DNA of 64,000 bases from Anisakis pegreffii (GCA_035041965.1 JAPYMA010000267.1:33233-97232), one strand, 5' to 3'. Shown: positions 42,501-57,116, numbered from the stretch's first letter. Translations and numbers: made by a program. The notes: generated by a model from the letters alone, not told the origin.

Positions 42501-45500
42501 CACTATATCATGCATGACCCTCACAGAATTCTATCATGTAAATCATGAAAAAACGCTTTAAATAATGATTTGCATTTCAATTAATCAAAACACCTCTGCA
42601 ATGAGCTTCCCAGTGTTCCTCGATCACCTTCAACCGATCCAAGTTTATCGACAGCTAAAATCAATTCTTTCGAAACTTGTTCCTTCGACGATGCCAATTC
42701 ATCGATCTAAAACGTATTTGATGCAAAAACGTTTGGATATTTAAGAAACATTTAATTAAAACTGATATTTCCGACGAAGTAAATGCAGATCTGTCAATAA
42801 GCATAGCATAATTTCGACAATAACGATGAAAGCGACAGCTGTGTTACTCTTTCTGGTCGCATATGCTGACGCTAAGATTCAGTTTCTCCTACAGACAAAC
42901 AGATTTCATTTATGTTTTCCACTGCTTGCAGAAAATGACCACATTAATTCCGTTATGGTCTACGAATAAAAAGTCAAGTTCATGGAAGAGTCGGACATTG
43001 TGATAGTCGACACTCCGAGAACCAATTGATTCGTCACCATAAATACAAACAAACGAAAATTTTCACGGATGAATTCACTCAACTTCGATTGACTTTCCGT
43101 TTGCAATTTCTCATACGCCTCTTTCAGTGAACTGAACTCTTGCTTCAATTTTTCTGTTTCGCTATTCACAGATGATAGCGTATTCGTTAAACTGCAATTG
43201 GAATTTATTGACGATTTATAGTTTTTGGAAAAGTTTTTGAGATGGTAACAATTGGACAACTTCTGCACATTCCAAATACAGCGTTTATAAGATTGATAAC
43301 TGAGGACAATTGAGGAAAATAATCAAAATGCGCATTCACAGACACATAACTATCAGTACTTCCATTCAAATTTCAATACGTTGCATTTCAACGTCCATCC
43401 ACACGGAAAATACTGATGTAATTCATCCTCAATTAACAAAAATGACTTCGATCGTATCTGACTCAAAAAAATGCGTTTTTGAAACTGTCAAACGAAGACT
43501 AATGTTGATAATGGCACAAAGTCAAGTTGTGATGAATGATTCGAAATTTTTGAGAAGAATTTTTACCTTTCAACTTGGCTCGACAATTGTTTCAAATTGG
43601 AATCTTGGGAATTCATCTGCTCATCTTTTAAACTGATCACATCACTCAAATGTTTTCGCTCACTTTCCAAATCGGAACACTTTAAAATAAGATTATGCCA
43701 TTCTGGTAAGCAAATTTAAAACTATTATTTCAAAGAATGAAGAATTTTGAAAGCAGTTGATAAAACAGAACCAAATATATTATTCATCCTCAATCATATG
43801 AATTCCTCAAAATATAGTAATTTCAGATCCATTGTTCTGCACAATAAATTAACCATTATATGACCATAAACGGCGATTTATTTCTCAGTGAGAAATTACT
43901 GCGACTAAAAAAACAGAAAACGCGTTAACTTCAAGTAAAACAGACTTTTGTTTGAAGTTGTTCGTTATTTTTCTTAATTTCTTGTAACGTTGATTCGAGT
44001 GAACATTTCGCCTGTTCGATGTTCCTGACAGCGACATCACTTTCAGCATGTTCGTTTTTCAGTCTGAATGCGGCATTCTGATACTATTGAGATTCGTTCG
44101 GATGTTCAACAAAATGACATTAGAAAATTTACTTTTTAAAGTTGTGACTGAAAAATTGCGATTGAAACTAACGTTTCGAGAACGGAGTTTAGATGGTCGA
44201 TTTGTTGCGACTGCTGGGAAACATTTTCCAATGCAGATTTGTGCTCCGAGCTCAATTTTGCATTCAACTCGTTCAGTTCACTAATCTAAAATGAAAACAT
44301 TTCATTTCATCTAGCACAGCGCATCAACTTATTCGAAACATATCGCTCGAAATAAGATTCGTCTATTCTTATCGCATCAATCATTCGTATTCAGTTTTAT
44401 ACGAAACCGTAATCATACTACCTTTGAAATCTAAAATTGTACTGACCTGAACAAGTCAGTGATGAAACCCAAAATAAATAAATTAAAAATAATGAAACAA
44501 TTTCAATCGGTTGCGCAAAAAAATGTGGGAACGAAACTGAAAGTATCGTGACCTTATTCTGCAATTCATTTTTCTCAGAGATCAAAAGTTGTTTTGAAGC
44601 ATCCGTCGAGCCCAACGATTCCTTCAATGAGATACTGTCAGATTTCAATCTGAAAAAAAATTGAATGAAAACCATACACGCTTGCAACTTGAACATAGTT
44701 TGCTCAGCTTGAAGAAAAAATTTCCATAGATATCATTCAGCATGAAATTTCTCCAGTTTTAATTACGAAAGACCAGTTCAGGTGAAAACCGAGAATCCTG
44801 ATGATACTTTTCTCACATGTGAATCATTTCGAATCTGAAATATAAATGAAAAGAACTAATGAACGTACTGCTCAATAGTTTTACTAAGCTCCTCAATTTG
44901 TTTCAGCTGTTGAGATATTTTTGCCTCTGCAACTTTGCCATCGCTTTTAAACTGCTCAATCGAAGCAGTTAGTTTAACTACCTGAAATATTGTTCTTTCA
45001 ACCGAAGTTCACAAATCAGAACTTCATGCTTCTTTCTGGCGAAGAATTCGACATTCTAAACCATACCGATTTATATATAAAGATACCTACCTCTTCATGC
45101 AAATTCTCATTTTCTGAGTGTAATTTTTGTTGAGTGGACTGCAATTCATCGTACGACCGCTGGAATTCGTTTCTTTCAGATTCTGACCTCAAAATGAACG
45201 GTTATAAGTTTCCGACCTACTATAGCAACCAACATTTGTCATGAAAATGATCCAATGCATGATCGATGAGATGACGCACCATCAACCGTTTACAAAGATC
45301 GCATGAAATCACCTTTTATAACAATTCATCCTAATAGATAGGCGAGCAGATGTTTATCATGCTCTGGAACTGCTCAATTACGTTACATTTCCATTAAGTA
45401 CGACATCATTTCATAACGCAAAAAAATTAAGCATGCAAAACTCAAAAACACATTTGAACATCTGCACATCGACTGCGAAAATCATATGATAAGGCGATAA

Positions 45501-48500
45501 AAAACTGATCAGCCAAATCTTCACAATGAACATACTTTTGAATTTGTTCTTGAAGTGTTTGCTTCAATGAAGTTTCATTTTGTTTCGCTTCATTTGCACA
45601 CTCTTCGAGATCTTTTGATAGTTCTTCGTTCTTCTTCTCCAACTGTGTTATCTGAAAGATTTTCGTGATGAAGCAAAAAAATAAAAAATTTTCGTGACTT
45701 CTAAATAAGTTAACGAAAAAACAGGTGAAAAAGAATTTTATGTTACCCTTGATGATGCATTTTCCAGTTCTTCACGAACGTTTTTCAACTCGGATGTGGT
45801 TTTTTCCAAGTCGTTCTTAGCGCTAAACGAACGGAAATTGAAGTAAAACAATGAATATTTTCAATTGCAAATTTTTTCTAATTTTCCTACATCCCACAAA
45901 ATTTTTTTCACTATCGATAAACAACGATCTTTTCCGCATGCAAGAAAGAGCAATGAATCGGCGTTACAAGTTACTGAAGAATATTTTGAAATATTAATTC
46001 AAACAAACAAAAACTTCCAAGAAAATATGAGCGAATAAGAATAGTACCTCTCGAACGATGACTGCACCAGAGAATAGGTTGACTGCATCGCGTTCAATTC
46101 ATTTTTTGCGGCACTCAACTCCTTTAAATTCGTTTCTTTTGCTGTACTCAACACTTCAATCTGAAAATTCAAAACATCTTCGAAAACATCGATTAACTGC
46201 GAAATGTTCTGTGAAATGAACTGATATCAATGTGTCAACTGATAAAAAAACTTCATTCATCATTTTTCACATTCCATAATTTAACATGTTCCATCAACTC
46301 GCGTTCAAATTTCATAAAGACAACGAATTCAACCATATTACATACCCTTGCAGCGTTTGTTTCTGTGAGACGAATATTTTCTTCGCGTAACATTTCCACT
46401 TCTTTCTTTAACATTTCATCAGCAGACGTTGATTCACCTAACGACTCTTGCAGTCTTCAAAAAATTTGACTTTCGCTGTTGAATTTTTAGAACTGATTGC
46501 TTTAGTGAAGATAGGTTCATTCCTACTGCTAGCACATTTACAATAGACTTGTTGGAGCTCTCTGTTATTACATTAAAAGAAGGTTTGAAAGATGAGAATA
46601 CCGTTTGATTTGTTGCGATAGTTTAACATTCTTAGCTTCAGCGCTTTCCAGGTCAAGTTCACGTTGTTTCTTTGCCTCCATCAAAGTCTCATTTTCAACC
46701 TCAATCGTACTGATCTGCAAATTACTATCTCAATCAGTTCATTCAACTTTCGCCTGCAAGGAAGTATACCGTTAGAAATATCATGATATATTTAAGACTT
46801 TAATTTACTCACTTTTGCATCCAAATCAACTTTCAACGAAACTGCTTCATTGAGCTTCTGTTCGAGATCTTTTTTTGCAGCTGTCAACGTTCCTACTAAT
46901 TCATTCAACTCACTATTTTTGTTTTGCAATCTGAAATCACATCCATTATAATAAGTAATAAATGACAATATCAAACAATAAAATTCACAAACGACAAGCG
47001 AATTAGAACAGTGATCAAGTGCACAACAGATCGGAAGACGACAATCGAAGTCAACGAAAATGGGAATTTATCAAAAGATTCGAGATACTACCGAAAAGAC
47101 AGATGATACATTAAAACGACTGAACGCGAGCGCTATAAATATATTGGTACTATAACGATATGGATGACCATGGATAACTGATCAAACGAAGCAATCAAAA
47201 TAGTTAATGACATCATATTGCCGCACAGTAAGTTAGTTGTATGGACGGTGAGATACTTCTACTTATCCTCAAGGAAACGAGGAGCAAGAATCAGACTAGG
47301 CACTAACTTTTTTGCGGAGATAAATAAGCACAAATAAAGGGAAAGAGAACAAAACAACAACAAACATCCTCTCAAAACACCATATTCCAACGACCACATT
47401 CTATTAACGCAACAATTTCTCTCAAAAGTGAACAACTAAACTCACCAACATACGCAAATGAAATTCTCTGAAATGGAATTTCTTCCGATGACTCAACTGA
47501 AGTGAAAAAGAAGATTTCTAACTTGTTTATAGTATCCGATAGCCCACTGATCGTTTCGGTTGCACTTTTGTTAGCATTTTCATTTGACATTACATTCTCA
47601 GTGAGGACAGCTTTCTCCTCTTCAAGCGTCTTAATCTAAATTCATTTATTTATCTAAAAACAGCGGTGCCACATATCTCCGAGATAAGTCAACTTGGCCA
47701 AATTAGTAAAAGAATTCAAACCATTCATAGAACTTTTAACATATGATAAAAATTCACTAAGATTCATTACAATTGATACCTGATATGGTAACTTATAATT
47801 CGATCCATTATAATGAAAATAAACAGAATGGGATTTATTGATCAAAAAATTAACAAATGAAACCTTTTCTTCGAGTTTTTTCACGTGTTCAGATGTTTCA
47901 CTGAGTCGTTTTGTGGATTCATTTAGATTCTCTCTGAGCACTTTACTCTCACCTTCAATTTGTTCGTTTTTGTTTTTTAACCTGAAATTTCGAATTCGAA
48001 TAAAATGATCGAAAAACTTTTCCACATCGATAATGTAAAAACTGAAACGTAAATTTTATCAGTAATATATATGTTTCATTTCATAAACATCTTAAGTGAA
48101 CAAACTCATTTATATTCGATTGCAACTGTTCCAAAAATCCATCCTTTTCGGATATTTCTCGTTTCTTCGTCTCGTTTTCTTCATTCCACTTTGCGTTTGA
48201 TGCAGTCAATTCATCTATCTGAAAAAATGTATTCTGAATTGATTCCAAACACTAATGAAGCAACGTATCAATAATAACCGCAACAGTAATAATAATCAAA
48301 ATCATAATAACACGTTTACAAAAATACGAACGCCTATTAAGATCAACATAAACTTTGCCCACAATTTTAACCCCAACATATTCCTTTCTCTCACAAGAGA
48401 GCTTGCAAATAACAGTGTACATAATTCGGAAGGCGCTATAAATGATTGCTTAAAATCAAATACAGAGCACAATCAAAAAACAGGACTCACATTAGTCTTT

Positions 48501-51500
48501 AGTTGTGTTACTTGGGATATCATATCACTGAGTTCCGACTGTAACCTTTCATTTTCGGTCATCACTTTACTCAGTTTCTCATCCAGATTCTTCCTCTGCA
48601 CTTCACTACTGAAACATTCAACCTCAAGTACGTCCAACATTCCATTCCTATATTCATTTCACTAACGAAATCATTTAATGAACTCTAATCGAAAAACTGC
48701 GTAGCGTTCGCGAATAACCACAATAATGAATCAATATGTATTTCGATAAATCGTTTTGCTGTGGACCGACAGCCATCAAAGTCAGAATCAGCCAATGAAT
48801 TTACACAAATAGACATCGAAAAATCTTCATAAATTGCTTTTCCGGTAAGTCAGATTCACTGGAAGACAAGAAGAATAATTTCAAGTGGTTTTTCCTCAAA
48901 AAAATACTACCGCATGAAACAATAACACTAACGTCAAGAGTGATTCCGTCAATTTTTGTAACTTCTCGTTCGATGAGAGCACTTCTTTTGATTGTTCCTC
49001 ATGACTTCTAGTGAACGATTCAATTTTCTTTTCACTTTCTTCCAGCTGAAAAAAAAGGAAACCAATTGCAAGTACTTCATCACAAATTCCACACAGAAAT
49101 GAAATATTAAAGAATTGTTCGGCACAAATTTTCTGAACAATTCTTTAATGAAGTCTCGTGGATCTCTTATAAACAACACTTTAATAGAATATTTAATAAC
49201 AGTCTAGACTGTTTTGCAACGTGAATATGATAGGAAAACAAATGAAACTAAACGAAAACCTTCGATGAAATTTGTTCATTTCGTGAATTCGCTTCTTTCA
49301 GTTTGCCTTCAAAATCGATTTGCGAAGATTCTAACGCTGCTTTATCCTTCGACAGTTCAGAGTTTTCCTTTTCCAACCTAAAAAATTTTAATCCGCTCAT
49401 TACTCCCATACATTCTATAATATTTGAACTAAATAAAACTTGCAAAATGACAACAAATCACCGAAAAGAAATATGAGCAAAACAGAGGACGTTCCTCCTA
49501 GTGAACATGAATATTTCAGAATCAATGAAAAGTCATGACTCTTCTGTCAGCTTTCAATGTGTTCTCAAAAATCGATGTCTTAAGAGCAAATGATTTCTGG
49601 ATTCCCGCACATTTGCATAATCAATTTCGACAAAAAAATCATTTATACGTTGAGACATTTTAAATTCATTCGTAAACGAAAACATTTCAAATGGAATTGG
49701 TCTCACTCAAATGTATTCTACCTTGAAATTTGTTGATTAAGTTCATCAATTTTCATATTCAACGACTGCAGTTGTTCTTCTAGTTGATTCACTTTTGCTG
49801 CATCGTTCAATGAAACCTTCTTATTTTCTTCCATCTGAATCAGTCAGTTTAACGAATCAATCCGATGAAAAACCGTTGAGTCACAATCAACTTAAACATC
49901 TTTGATAACGGTGATAGTGAAACGGAACTTTTGATTTAAAATAACCAATTACGAAATACTCAATGATTTGCAACAACAGTTTTGTTGTACTTTTTTGAGA
50001 AAACATTACAAATTCGTTGTTCAATTGAGGAAAAAACCATATTCGCTCTTAATTTCAGTGAAAAATTTTAATAAAAAACTAAATTTAATAAACATTGAAA
50101 CAAAATCATTAAACAAACAAACATTCGTCAGTAATTTCTCATTCTGTGATGATGCTTCATTGAATTTCAGTTCAAGTTCTTCGTTTGACTTTCTCAGTTC
50201 TTTCAACGATTTCTCCAACGATTCATTCGCATTTTCTGCTCTAAAAAGTATGACTTTTTTAGTGTCAAGATGTAAATCCATTTGATGCGTTGAACTTTAA
50301 CATAGGAGAAAAATATATTTAATATATAGGAAACGAAATATTGAGGAAAGTTCTGGTTTTTGAAAAAGATTCACTATCTCACTCCGCTCTGTTTACATCA
50401 TTATTAATTTAAAAACAGCTTACTGAGAGAGTTTAACACGAAGCTGTTCAATTTGCTGCTGTGAATCCTCGATAATACTTTTCGATTTTGATGATTCTTC
50501 ATTTGATGTCTCAATTGATCTCTTTAATTCGGTTTCCTTAAAATAATTTCAAAGAATGACAGATAAAGCGATGAGTTCAAGAGTGTGATGGGAGAAGCAA
50601 TAACTGAAGGTAATAATTTCAATCAAAATATTGGTGATGGAAAAATGATGAAATAAAACTTTTTCAATAAAAAACTAATACGATGAGAATATCGCTCAAT
50701 AACACGGTTAAATAGAACCGCACTTTAAAATGTTTACCTTTTCATTCAACTTCACCCGAACATCATCCAATTCGGATTGCAATGTTGCAAAACGAGTTGA
50801 TAATTCTGAAAAGGAGAATAAATTTGCAAGCAAACAATCGAACGATGCAATAAACTCGATTGAATCAATGAACGCATATCTAATCTAATCGCAAGAAGTT
50901 ATGAGAAAATGAAAGCACAGAATTTTCTTAAGTCTAATTCAAAGTTCGAAATTCAGAAGGAATGAACTTAATGATGGACGAAGAGAAAGCAATATAGCGT
51001 TTCAAATCCAAAACGACCAGAAAATTTGGCGAAAAACATGACTTCTTCTACAATCCAAATAAAAATGTTCGTTATAAATTGATTCAATTTGATTCACCGT
51101 CTCTATTCGTAAAATGACAGCAAAATTCAATATAGATATCGCAATAAAATGATACACTGACCATCGCACTGAGCCTTGAGCAGAACGTTTTGATCATTTA
51201 ATTTCGACTGAGTTTCTGTCGATGACGTTTGAATATCGTTTAACTGCTGTGTTAACTTTTGCACCTAAAAAACATTTCGGAAAATTTAAAGATCGCACCA
51301 ACTGAAGCAAACATATCGCAATTATTTTGAAATTACTGCAATAATTTCGTTCAGAAATTTTCAAACCAAAAAAAACTGACCTCAGCTGCATGCTCCTCAC
51401 TTATCTCAGGTTTTTGCTCACTCGTTTGTCTCTCGAATTCGTCAATTTTCTCTTTCAGTTCAGCATTCAATATCGTCTCTTCATCATATCGAAATGTCAA

Positions 51501-54368
51501 ATCGCTTAATCGCTGCAAATCATAACACCAATAATGATGACGATGATAAAACTGTAAAATACATATCACAAAACTGCTTTGAAAGCATTGAAACAATTTC
51601 AAAAAATAGCACTAATCCAACAGCGCAGTCTAACATTAGATTGATGATAAATTCTCGCATTTGATTGGAAGCCGTGTCGTTTGCATTTATTTTAAAAAAA
51701 ACATGAATGAACAATGACATTACCAACTAGTAGAATGACAGCTGTGTAAAACTTAAAACCAAACTAGTCATGTGTTGATTACATGTTTATACCCATTGAA
51801 GAGTCCAGTGCACTCAATGGTGCTATAAAATCCGCCACAAAATCTACGACATTCACTTCACAGAACTATCCCCTTAGAAAATATGGACAACCGGCTATTA
51901 CTTTGACGTTCGCTAGTTTAAGAGAAAGAGAATGAATGCAGTGAACTTAGATGTTTCGCAATAAAGCTCACCTCCTTGGATTCGTCGAGTTTAATTTTGA
52001 GTTCGAGTTTGTCGTTTTCTTCTTTCTTCAGTTTCTTTTTGAGTTTATCGATTTCATTTGATAATTTGTCGATATTATCAGTAGTTGATGAGGACGTTGA
52101 AGATGCACTTTGCAATTGCAGTAATTTCGTTTCTGCCTCTTCACAACGACTTGTCAATCGAGCCATTTCGTTGCGTTCGATATCTCGTTCTTTTATCATC
52201 TGCTCCAAATGCTTGTCACGTTCTTTCAACGATTCTTGTAATGTGTTTATCAGTTCGCTCTGACCTTGTGATGACGACAGAACTATTGGCCTCTGAAGAT
52301 GCAGTTCATATTTAATCCGTTACAGTGAACACACATTTAAGTTCAATACTTACTAGACAGAAAATTATGAATTCAGTATACGGCGTATACAATAAACGGC
52401 GCAAAAACGGCAAAAGAGAATAAAAACTATGCATCCATCCTTCATGAAATGACAAAGAAATTTTGACTTTTCAACGATTCTCAGTATTGAGTATATCCGA
52501 GGTGAGAATCATAGCCAAATAAATAAAGGAAATCAATTGAATCTGATAATGAGTGTGAAATTTAAAAAAAATTATCGGAAAAACAAACTTGAATGGGTCT
52601 GTTAACGAAATTAGGACGAGAGATTCGAGAGGACGTAATCGATGAGGCACCGATTGAGGTTAACGATTCTTGACTTGTCCAACGTTGACGTAGTGCTGAT
52701 GTTCGCGTATGTCGAATCTGCAATTAATTTGTCACGTTTAATCGACTGATCGCAACTGTTGATTGAAATTACTCGCAGAAATTAGCGGAGTAGAACTGCG
52801 TAGTTCATAATAATACCGCTGAAATACACTTAATCACTTCCATTAAGCTAGATGTTTTGTGAGGATGCAGATGTTCTTTTATGCTCATTCTGGACAGCGA
52901 ATACCTTCAATTATTGATCTCCATCCATGCGCCCAGATTATATGTTGTTCGATAAAGTAAAAAATAAAACTGAATGAACCTTTATTTTAGCCGGCGACTG
53001 ATCGGGAGCACGGGTTATTTTCGATGCCATCGCGAATAAACCATAAGGTGCTTTACATGTGAAGTATCGTTTCCCCTAAAATAACAGAAAAAATATTCGC
53101 GAAAATTTTACTCCTCATAACAAATGACGGGATTCTTATATTTGAAGTTTTGATTGATAGCGAGAAAAACGACCAAATAATATTTATCGGAAAGATATCT
53201 ATAGGATTTAAAGGTTCGAATTAAAGGTGGTTTGAAATCGTTGAACGGATCAGAAATATCATACTGTGCAGTAAGGATGCTTGAAGAAGCGGCAGAAATT
53301 TAAGTCAGTTAAAATTTGACGGGAAATTTTTAGAACAAAACAGTAGAATATCCATTATGGACAAGTAATAATGGAATGGATCAGAACAATGCCAAGACTA
53401 CCTGTACACTGCCGTCATTCTTACCAAGCGGTTGGTCGAGTTCGATACCAGCCCAAACACCCTCCTTGAATTCGGTATTCCCAAGAAATCTCAATGTTCC
53501 TTTCTTTTCGCCTGATACCACTACACGATCACCAATATCAAATCTGAAATCTTTCAGGTAGATGATGGGTGTCACATTCAATAAGGTTACTTTTGCATTC
53601 AATACGGTAACGTTTATGCATTTGACAATCACGCTCTTTCATCGAATAATGCCGATCGACTTTCCGAGCAAAGAATGCATTTCTTGCAAAGAATTTCCTC
53701 GGCACACTCTGGAATATCTCTCACTACAAACTGCATGAAATATTTGTTCCCTAATGTAAAATGCACGCTGAAAGACGCAGATAATTTCGGACACAACTAA
53801 ATAAGTTTTAAAAAAAGAACCCGAATTGTGCAGCGAAAGGATTCGTGGATACTTTATCGGAACATCCAGCATTCGATGCTGGTGACAAGGTAACACGCTC
53901 CAATTTACTCGCCTTACAAAATAAGCCATGATTGGGTTCGCACTGAAATTAAGATGAAACCTTGAGAAAGCGCAGTTGTTACGTTCCAAGAGTCCGTCCA
54001 AGTCCTCTACTAGGCCGCCGTTACGATCAATATGATCCGAATAGATTCACTGACAAAACTTCCGAATGAAGGCAATTTAATATGGTATTTATTGATCAGT
54101 GCTTATGAGTTCTATTCAAAATTAATAGAAGAAAACGATGAAGCGAATGTGAACGCTTCAAAAACGAAAACCTGAAAGTAGCGCTTTCCATCCACCATTC
54201 CATCATTTTTCCCGACTGGTTCATCCAGAACGACGCCGATCCATTCGCCCGGTGCAAAACGAGTAGGTCCAATGAAAACAATATTACCAACTCGATCACC
54301 AATTTTACATCGATCGCCCACTTCCCAATCACCAACATGACTTATCGCCGATATTATTGATTCACGGC
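38959..54368 (-). CDS. clip-1: CLIP-170/CLIP-190-type cytoplasmic linker protein (microtubule plus-end tracking), start exon missing
   Basis: Microtubule plus-end-binding protein. About 42 exons on the minus strand: 54172-54368, 53821-53942, 53402-53543, 52980-53075, 52589-52717, 51972-52292, 51381-51512, 51162-51264, 50738-50805, 50424-50536, 50123-50240, 49722-49834, 49260-49377, 48933-49045, 48491-48608, 48106-48218, 47864-47981, 47523-47635, 46813-46930, 46602-46714, 46346-46454, 46048-46160, 45747-45822, 45536-45651, 45091-45187, 44869-44981, 44553-44649, 44173-44285, 43946-44063, 43567-43679, 43047-43191 (donor uncertain), 42594-42706, 42217-42292, 41744-41856, 41393-41510, 41074-41214, 40848-40958, 40494-40558, 40106-40232, 39888-39985, 39377-39567, 38959-39026. 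From the second exon on they sum to 1,604 codons with the stop, all phases agreeing. Order: CAP-Gly 1, CAP-Gly 2, Ser-rich linker, long coiled coil, two zinc knuckles, the CLIP-170 order. Length (over 1,660 residues) is near fly CLIP-190. The first exon has no in-frame ATG, so an upstream start exon is missing. Confidence 0.9.
41393..50536 (-). other. Coiled-coil exon ladder: repeated ~113 bp + ~118 bp exon pairs
   Basis: Thirteen consecutive exon pairs. First members run phase 0 to phase 2 and are nearly always 113 bp (one is 116). Second members return to phase 0 and are 118 bp in eight pairs; the others are 109, 76, 97, 97, 76 and one uncertain exon of about 145. A full pair is 231 bp, 77 codons, 11 heptads. 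The short members differ from 118 by 21 or 42 bp, one or two heptads, except 109. First members tend to start I/V-x-x-L ([32 protein letters not shown]). Second members tend to start with Leu and end in K, N or Q. The regularity supports growth of the rod by exon-pair duplication. Confidence 0.85.
52980..53543 (-). other. CAP-Gly domain 2 of the CLIP protein
   Basis: Encoded by 53402-53543 and 52980-53075. Reads [40 protein letters not shown], then [20 protein letters not shown]. The intron falls inside the GKNDGxVxGxRYF core, as it does between RYFQ and C in domain 1, though not at the identical residue. The following exon (52589-52717) is rich in Ser, Thr and Arg, like the linker after CAP-Gly 2 in CLIP-170. 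Confidence 0.9.
53821..54368 (-). other. CAP-Gly domain 1 of the CLIP protein
   Basis: Encoded by 54172-54368 and 53821-53942. Readable motifs are [41 protein letters not shown] and [12 protein letters not shown]. The GKNDG box, which in this family contacts the C-terminal EEY/F tails of tubulin and EB proteins, is intact. The acceptor at 54369-54370 (TTAAG) is the best available but weaker than the others in this gene. Confidence 0.88.
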
Positions 54369-57116
54369 CTTAATTTTGACCACTTTCAGTAATGAATTTC
54401 TCAGTTCACTTGATGATTTGCAATGAAATTTTTTCCTTGCGTATTTCGGAAAGATATCATTTCCGATTTTTCCCAGTCAATTATAAATATCTGATACTCT
54501 TCTAGCAAAGCTAGCCATTGGTGTGGTGTGCAATGAGAGAAAATTTTGTCGAGTAAGAGAAAAGAAAATCTGTCGGACAATTGTCTCCCGTCCAGAAAAT
54601 CATTTGTATTATCTGGGAGTGGAGGGGATTGCCCACAGTGAAATTCCGATTTTTCACAATTGAAATTTTCCCAATCTGATTTTCCATACTCTAATTCAAG
54701 TTTAACTTTTCACATTTAGAATGAATTTCAGCACTTCAATTCATTTAATTTCAACTCGATCAAAATTTTTGAATCTTTCTAGTATCTGATTTTGGTCTTA
54801 ACATAACATAATGGTCAAATGGATTACTGCAGAACATATATTCTTGTCGGATGTAAAAAATCATAGTTTTTTAATCGTGAATGTTATATGAGGAAGACTT
54901 TTCGCTATCGGCATCACTTTCAGTTCTCACTGTTGGTCTAGCAATGTACAGAGCTCGGTTTCAAAGTTTTATCTGACGTGCTGATAAGCTTGAAGAAATC
55001 TGATTTCTCGTTTCAAAACTTATTCACGTCTTTGATAGCGTTATGGTGGAAGCCACTGGTTACTGATCTCAGGTTACGCTATGACAATCACCAATTGATC
55101 TCATGTTGATCGTTATGTTCTAGCTTGTTATCGTTCTCACACCTATCATTCTCGTGTCACCTATTTTCATTGGTTGGTTGTCAGCCCGATGCTGTACATA
55201 AGAGCACTGTCGATCACATCAAATTGTTCTCATTGTCTCATTGGCTGTACAAATCCGTTTACTGTACTTCAAAGTTCCACTCTACCTTACTCCGCTAGTA
55301 TTGTACTTATAACTGCATCAATATGGTTTTTTTTGCGTTTTAAATCCTAATAAATAATTGTTATTTTGCATTGCTTCCACGCGACAGACAGATAGATGTT
55401 CTGGCACCATATTAGTGAGAATTTCAGACAAGATGAAATGAATCAATCACGTTCGTGGCTCTTTAAGATCACAGATTACTTCTTAGACAGACTGCGGAGG
55501 ACATTCTTTCAAGACATTTAATTCTGAAACAGAAATACCCAGTGATAGCTAACTGCCACAATAAACTTCACAATAAATCATTATCAACGTACTGGTTGAA
55601 CGTTGTAATCGGTCGTTCATCTTCGATCATTGAACTGTATCAATCCTTCAGTTTCACTCGATAATTCGCCTGAAACAGACACTAAACATTTGCCGTAAAT
55701 TACACGAAATCAAACGTAATCGCGTGATGACATCAACGACAGCTCGCATATCTGCATTGAAATTACGCAAAAATAGATCTCGCATATGTGTTGATTTCCT
55801 TCCATTTCACTATCTACCTTTTCGTTGTTGTTGAATAACGTCGCATTTCCAACTGCAGACCATCATAAACAGCCCTTTATAGAACAAGTTTTAAGCAATT
55901 CAAATAGAACTGGGAAAAAAGGCACGTCCGTCTTGTGCCACTGTGACGCTAGCTCGTCTGCATACTAGCCACCCATCAAAATGAGAAACGCTTGTTCTTA
56001 CAATTAGCATCGTGCTCATGTCTCGAATACAAAGAATATTTTGAATTTCAAAAGTGGATTTCATCGATAATGAGTTGGATATATACGTATGCGTTTTGAA
56101 GAGCTTGAGAAACTACATGAGGATCACCTTTCATCTGACATGTCAATGCATTATTTAATGCGCCTCTGGGACGAGTAAACCATACGCAATCAGATGAACA
56201 CGTGATGTAATAATGTGGACCAAGGGTTAACTAAAACGAAAATATGAAGTAAAGAGAATGAGGGACATTATCAGCATTTGTTAAAAGTTATGCCAAGAGC
56301 TCATGTCATCAAAACAAACATCTTACGGAATCTGATGAGATTTGCACAGTTTAGAGCGACTTACGAGAAGATGAAATGAGTATTGATCAAATCGAGAGTA
56401 TTAATGAGTATTAATCAATGCAAGCGTTGAAGAGCATCGAAAACATGATCAGATTTCACTTCCAGGTTGCAAAATTACAACTTTTCAAGCTGAAACATGA
56501 ACACATCGCGGACAACATGTCTGTGGAATGATTTCATCACATTGATAATCTCATTTCTAAAGCAGCGCTTATCGCAGGCACATGTGTGCCCTCCTAACAA
56601 TAAGAACCATCCATATAATTTTTCTTCCATTTCACACAGCAATATGATGAAGCTTAACAAGTTCTCAAATGAGATTGCACAAAAACGAATGCACTAAAAA
56701 TATCCAGGTTGTTGTGCTTTACACAGTTGACGTTTATTTAAAACCACTTTTTTGTTCGAAATAATGTGATCCAGGAACAACAAAAGAATAACTCGACAGT
56801 TCAACCGCATTCATTCAAATGAAGCACCCATGAGCTTTTTCTCACATAACGAATTTCTATCATATCATAATTTTTTTCTGAGTTCTTGTTCCAAGAAATA
56901 TCAACTGAAACGGATTCAACTATTTACGATTTTATTTTATATTTAACTAGTGTAACTTTTAACTATTTGTCGCGGCATTTGACTAATTAACTATTTTAAC
57001 ATGTTTTTATTGGTTAGTCTGAAGTCAATGATTATTAACTTCATACGTTTGTTGAGATCAGTGGTTCTCATTCCCTTAGGTATAGCCATGTCTTCTACCT
57101 CACAGCTATACAGGTT
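54369..57116. other. Region upstream of the CLIP gene, no exon recognised
   Basis: The start-codon exon of the CLIP gene should lie here or further right, since the CAP-Gly 1 exon has no in-frame ATG. That exon needs to end one base into a codon. I found no ORF with a clear match. A T/C-rich stretch around 54600-54750 has repeated GATTTTC/AATTTC words. Confidence 0.5.
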
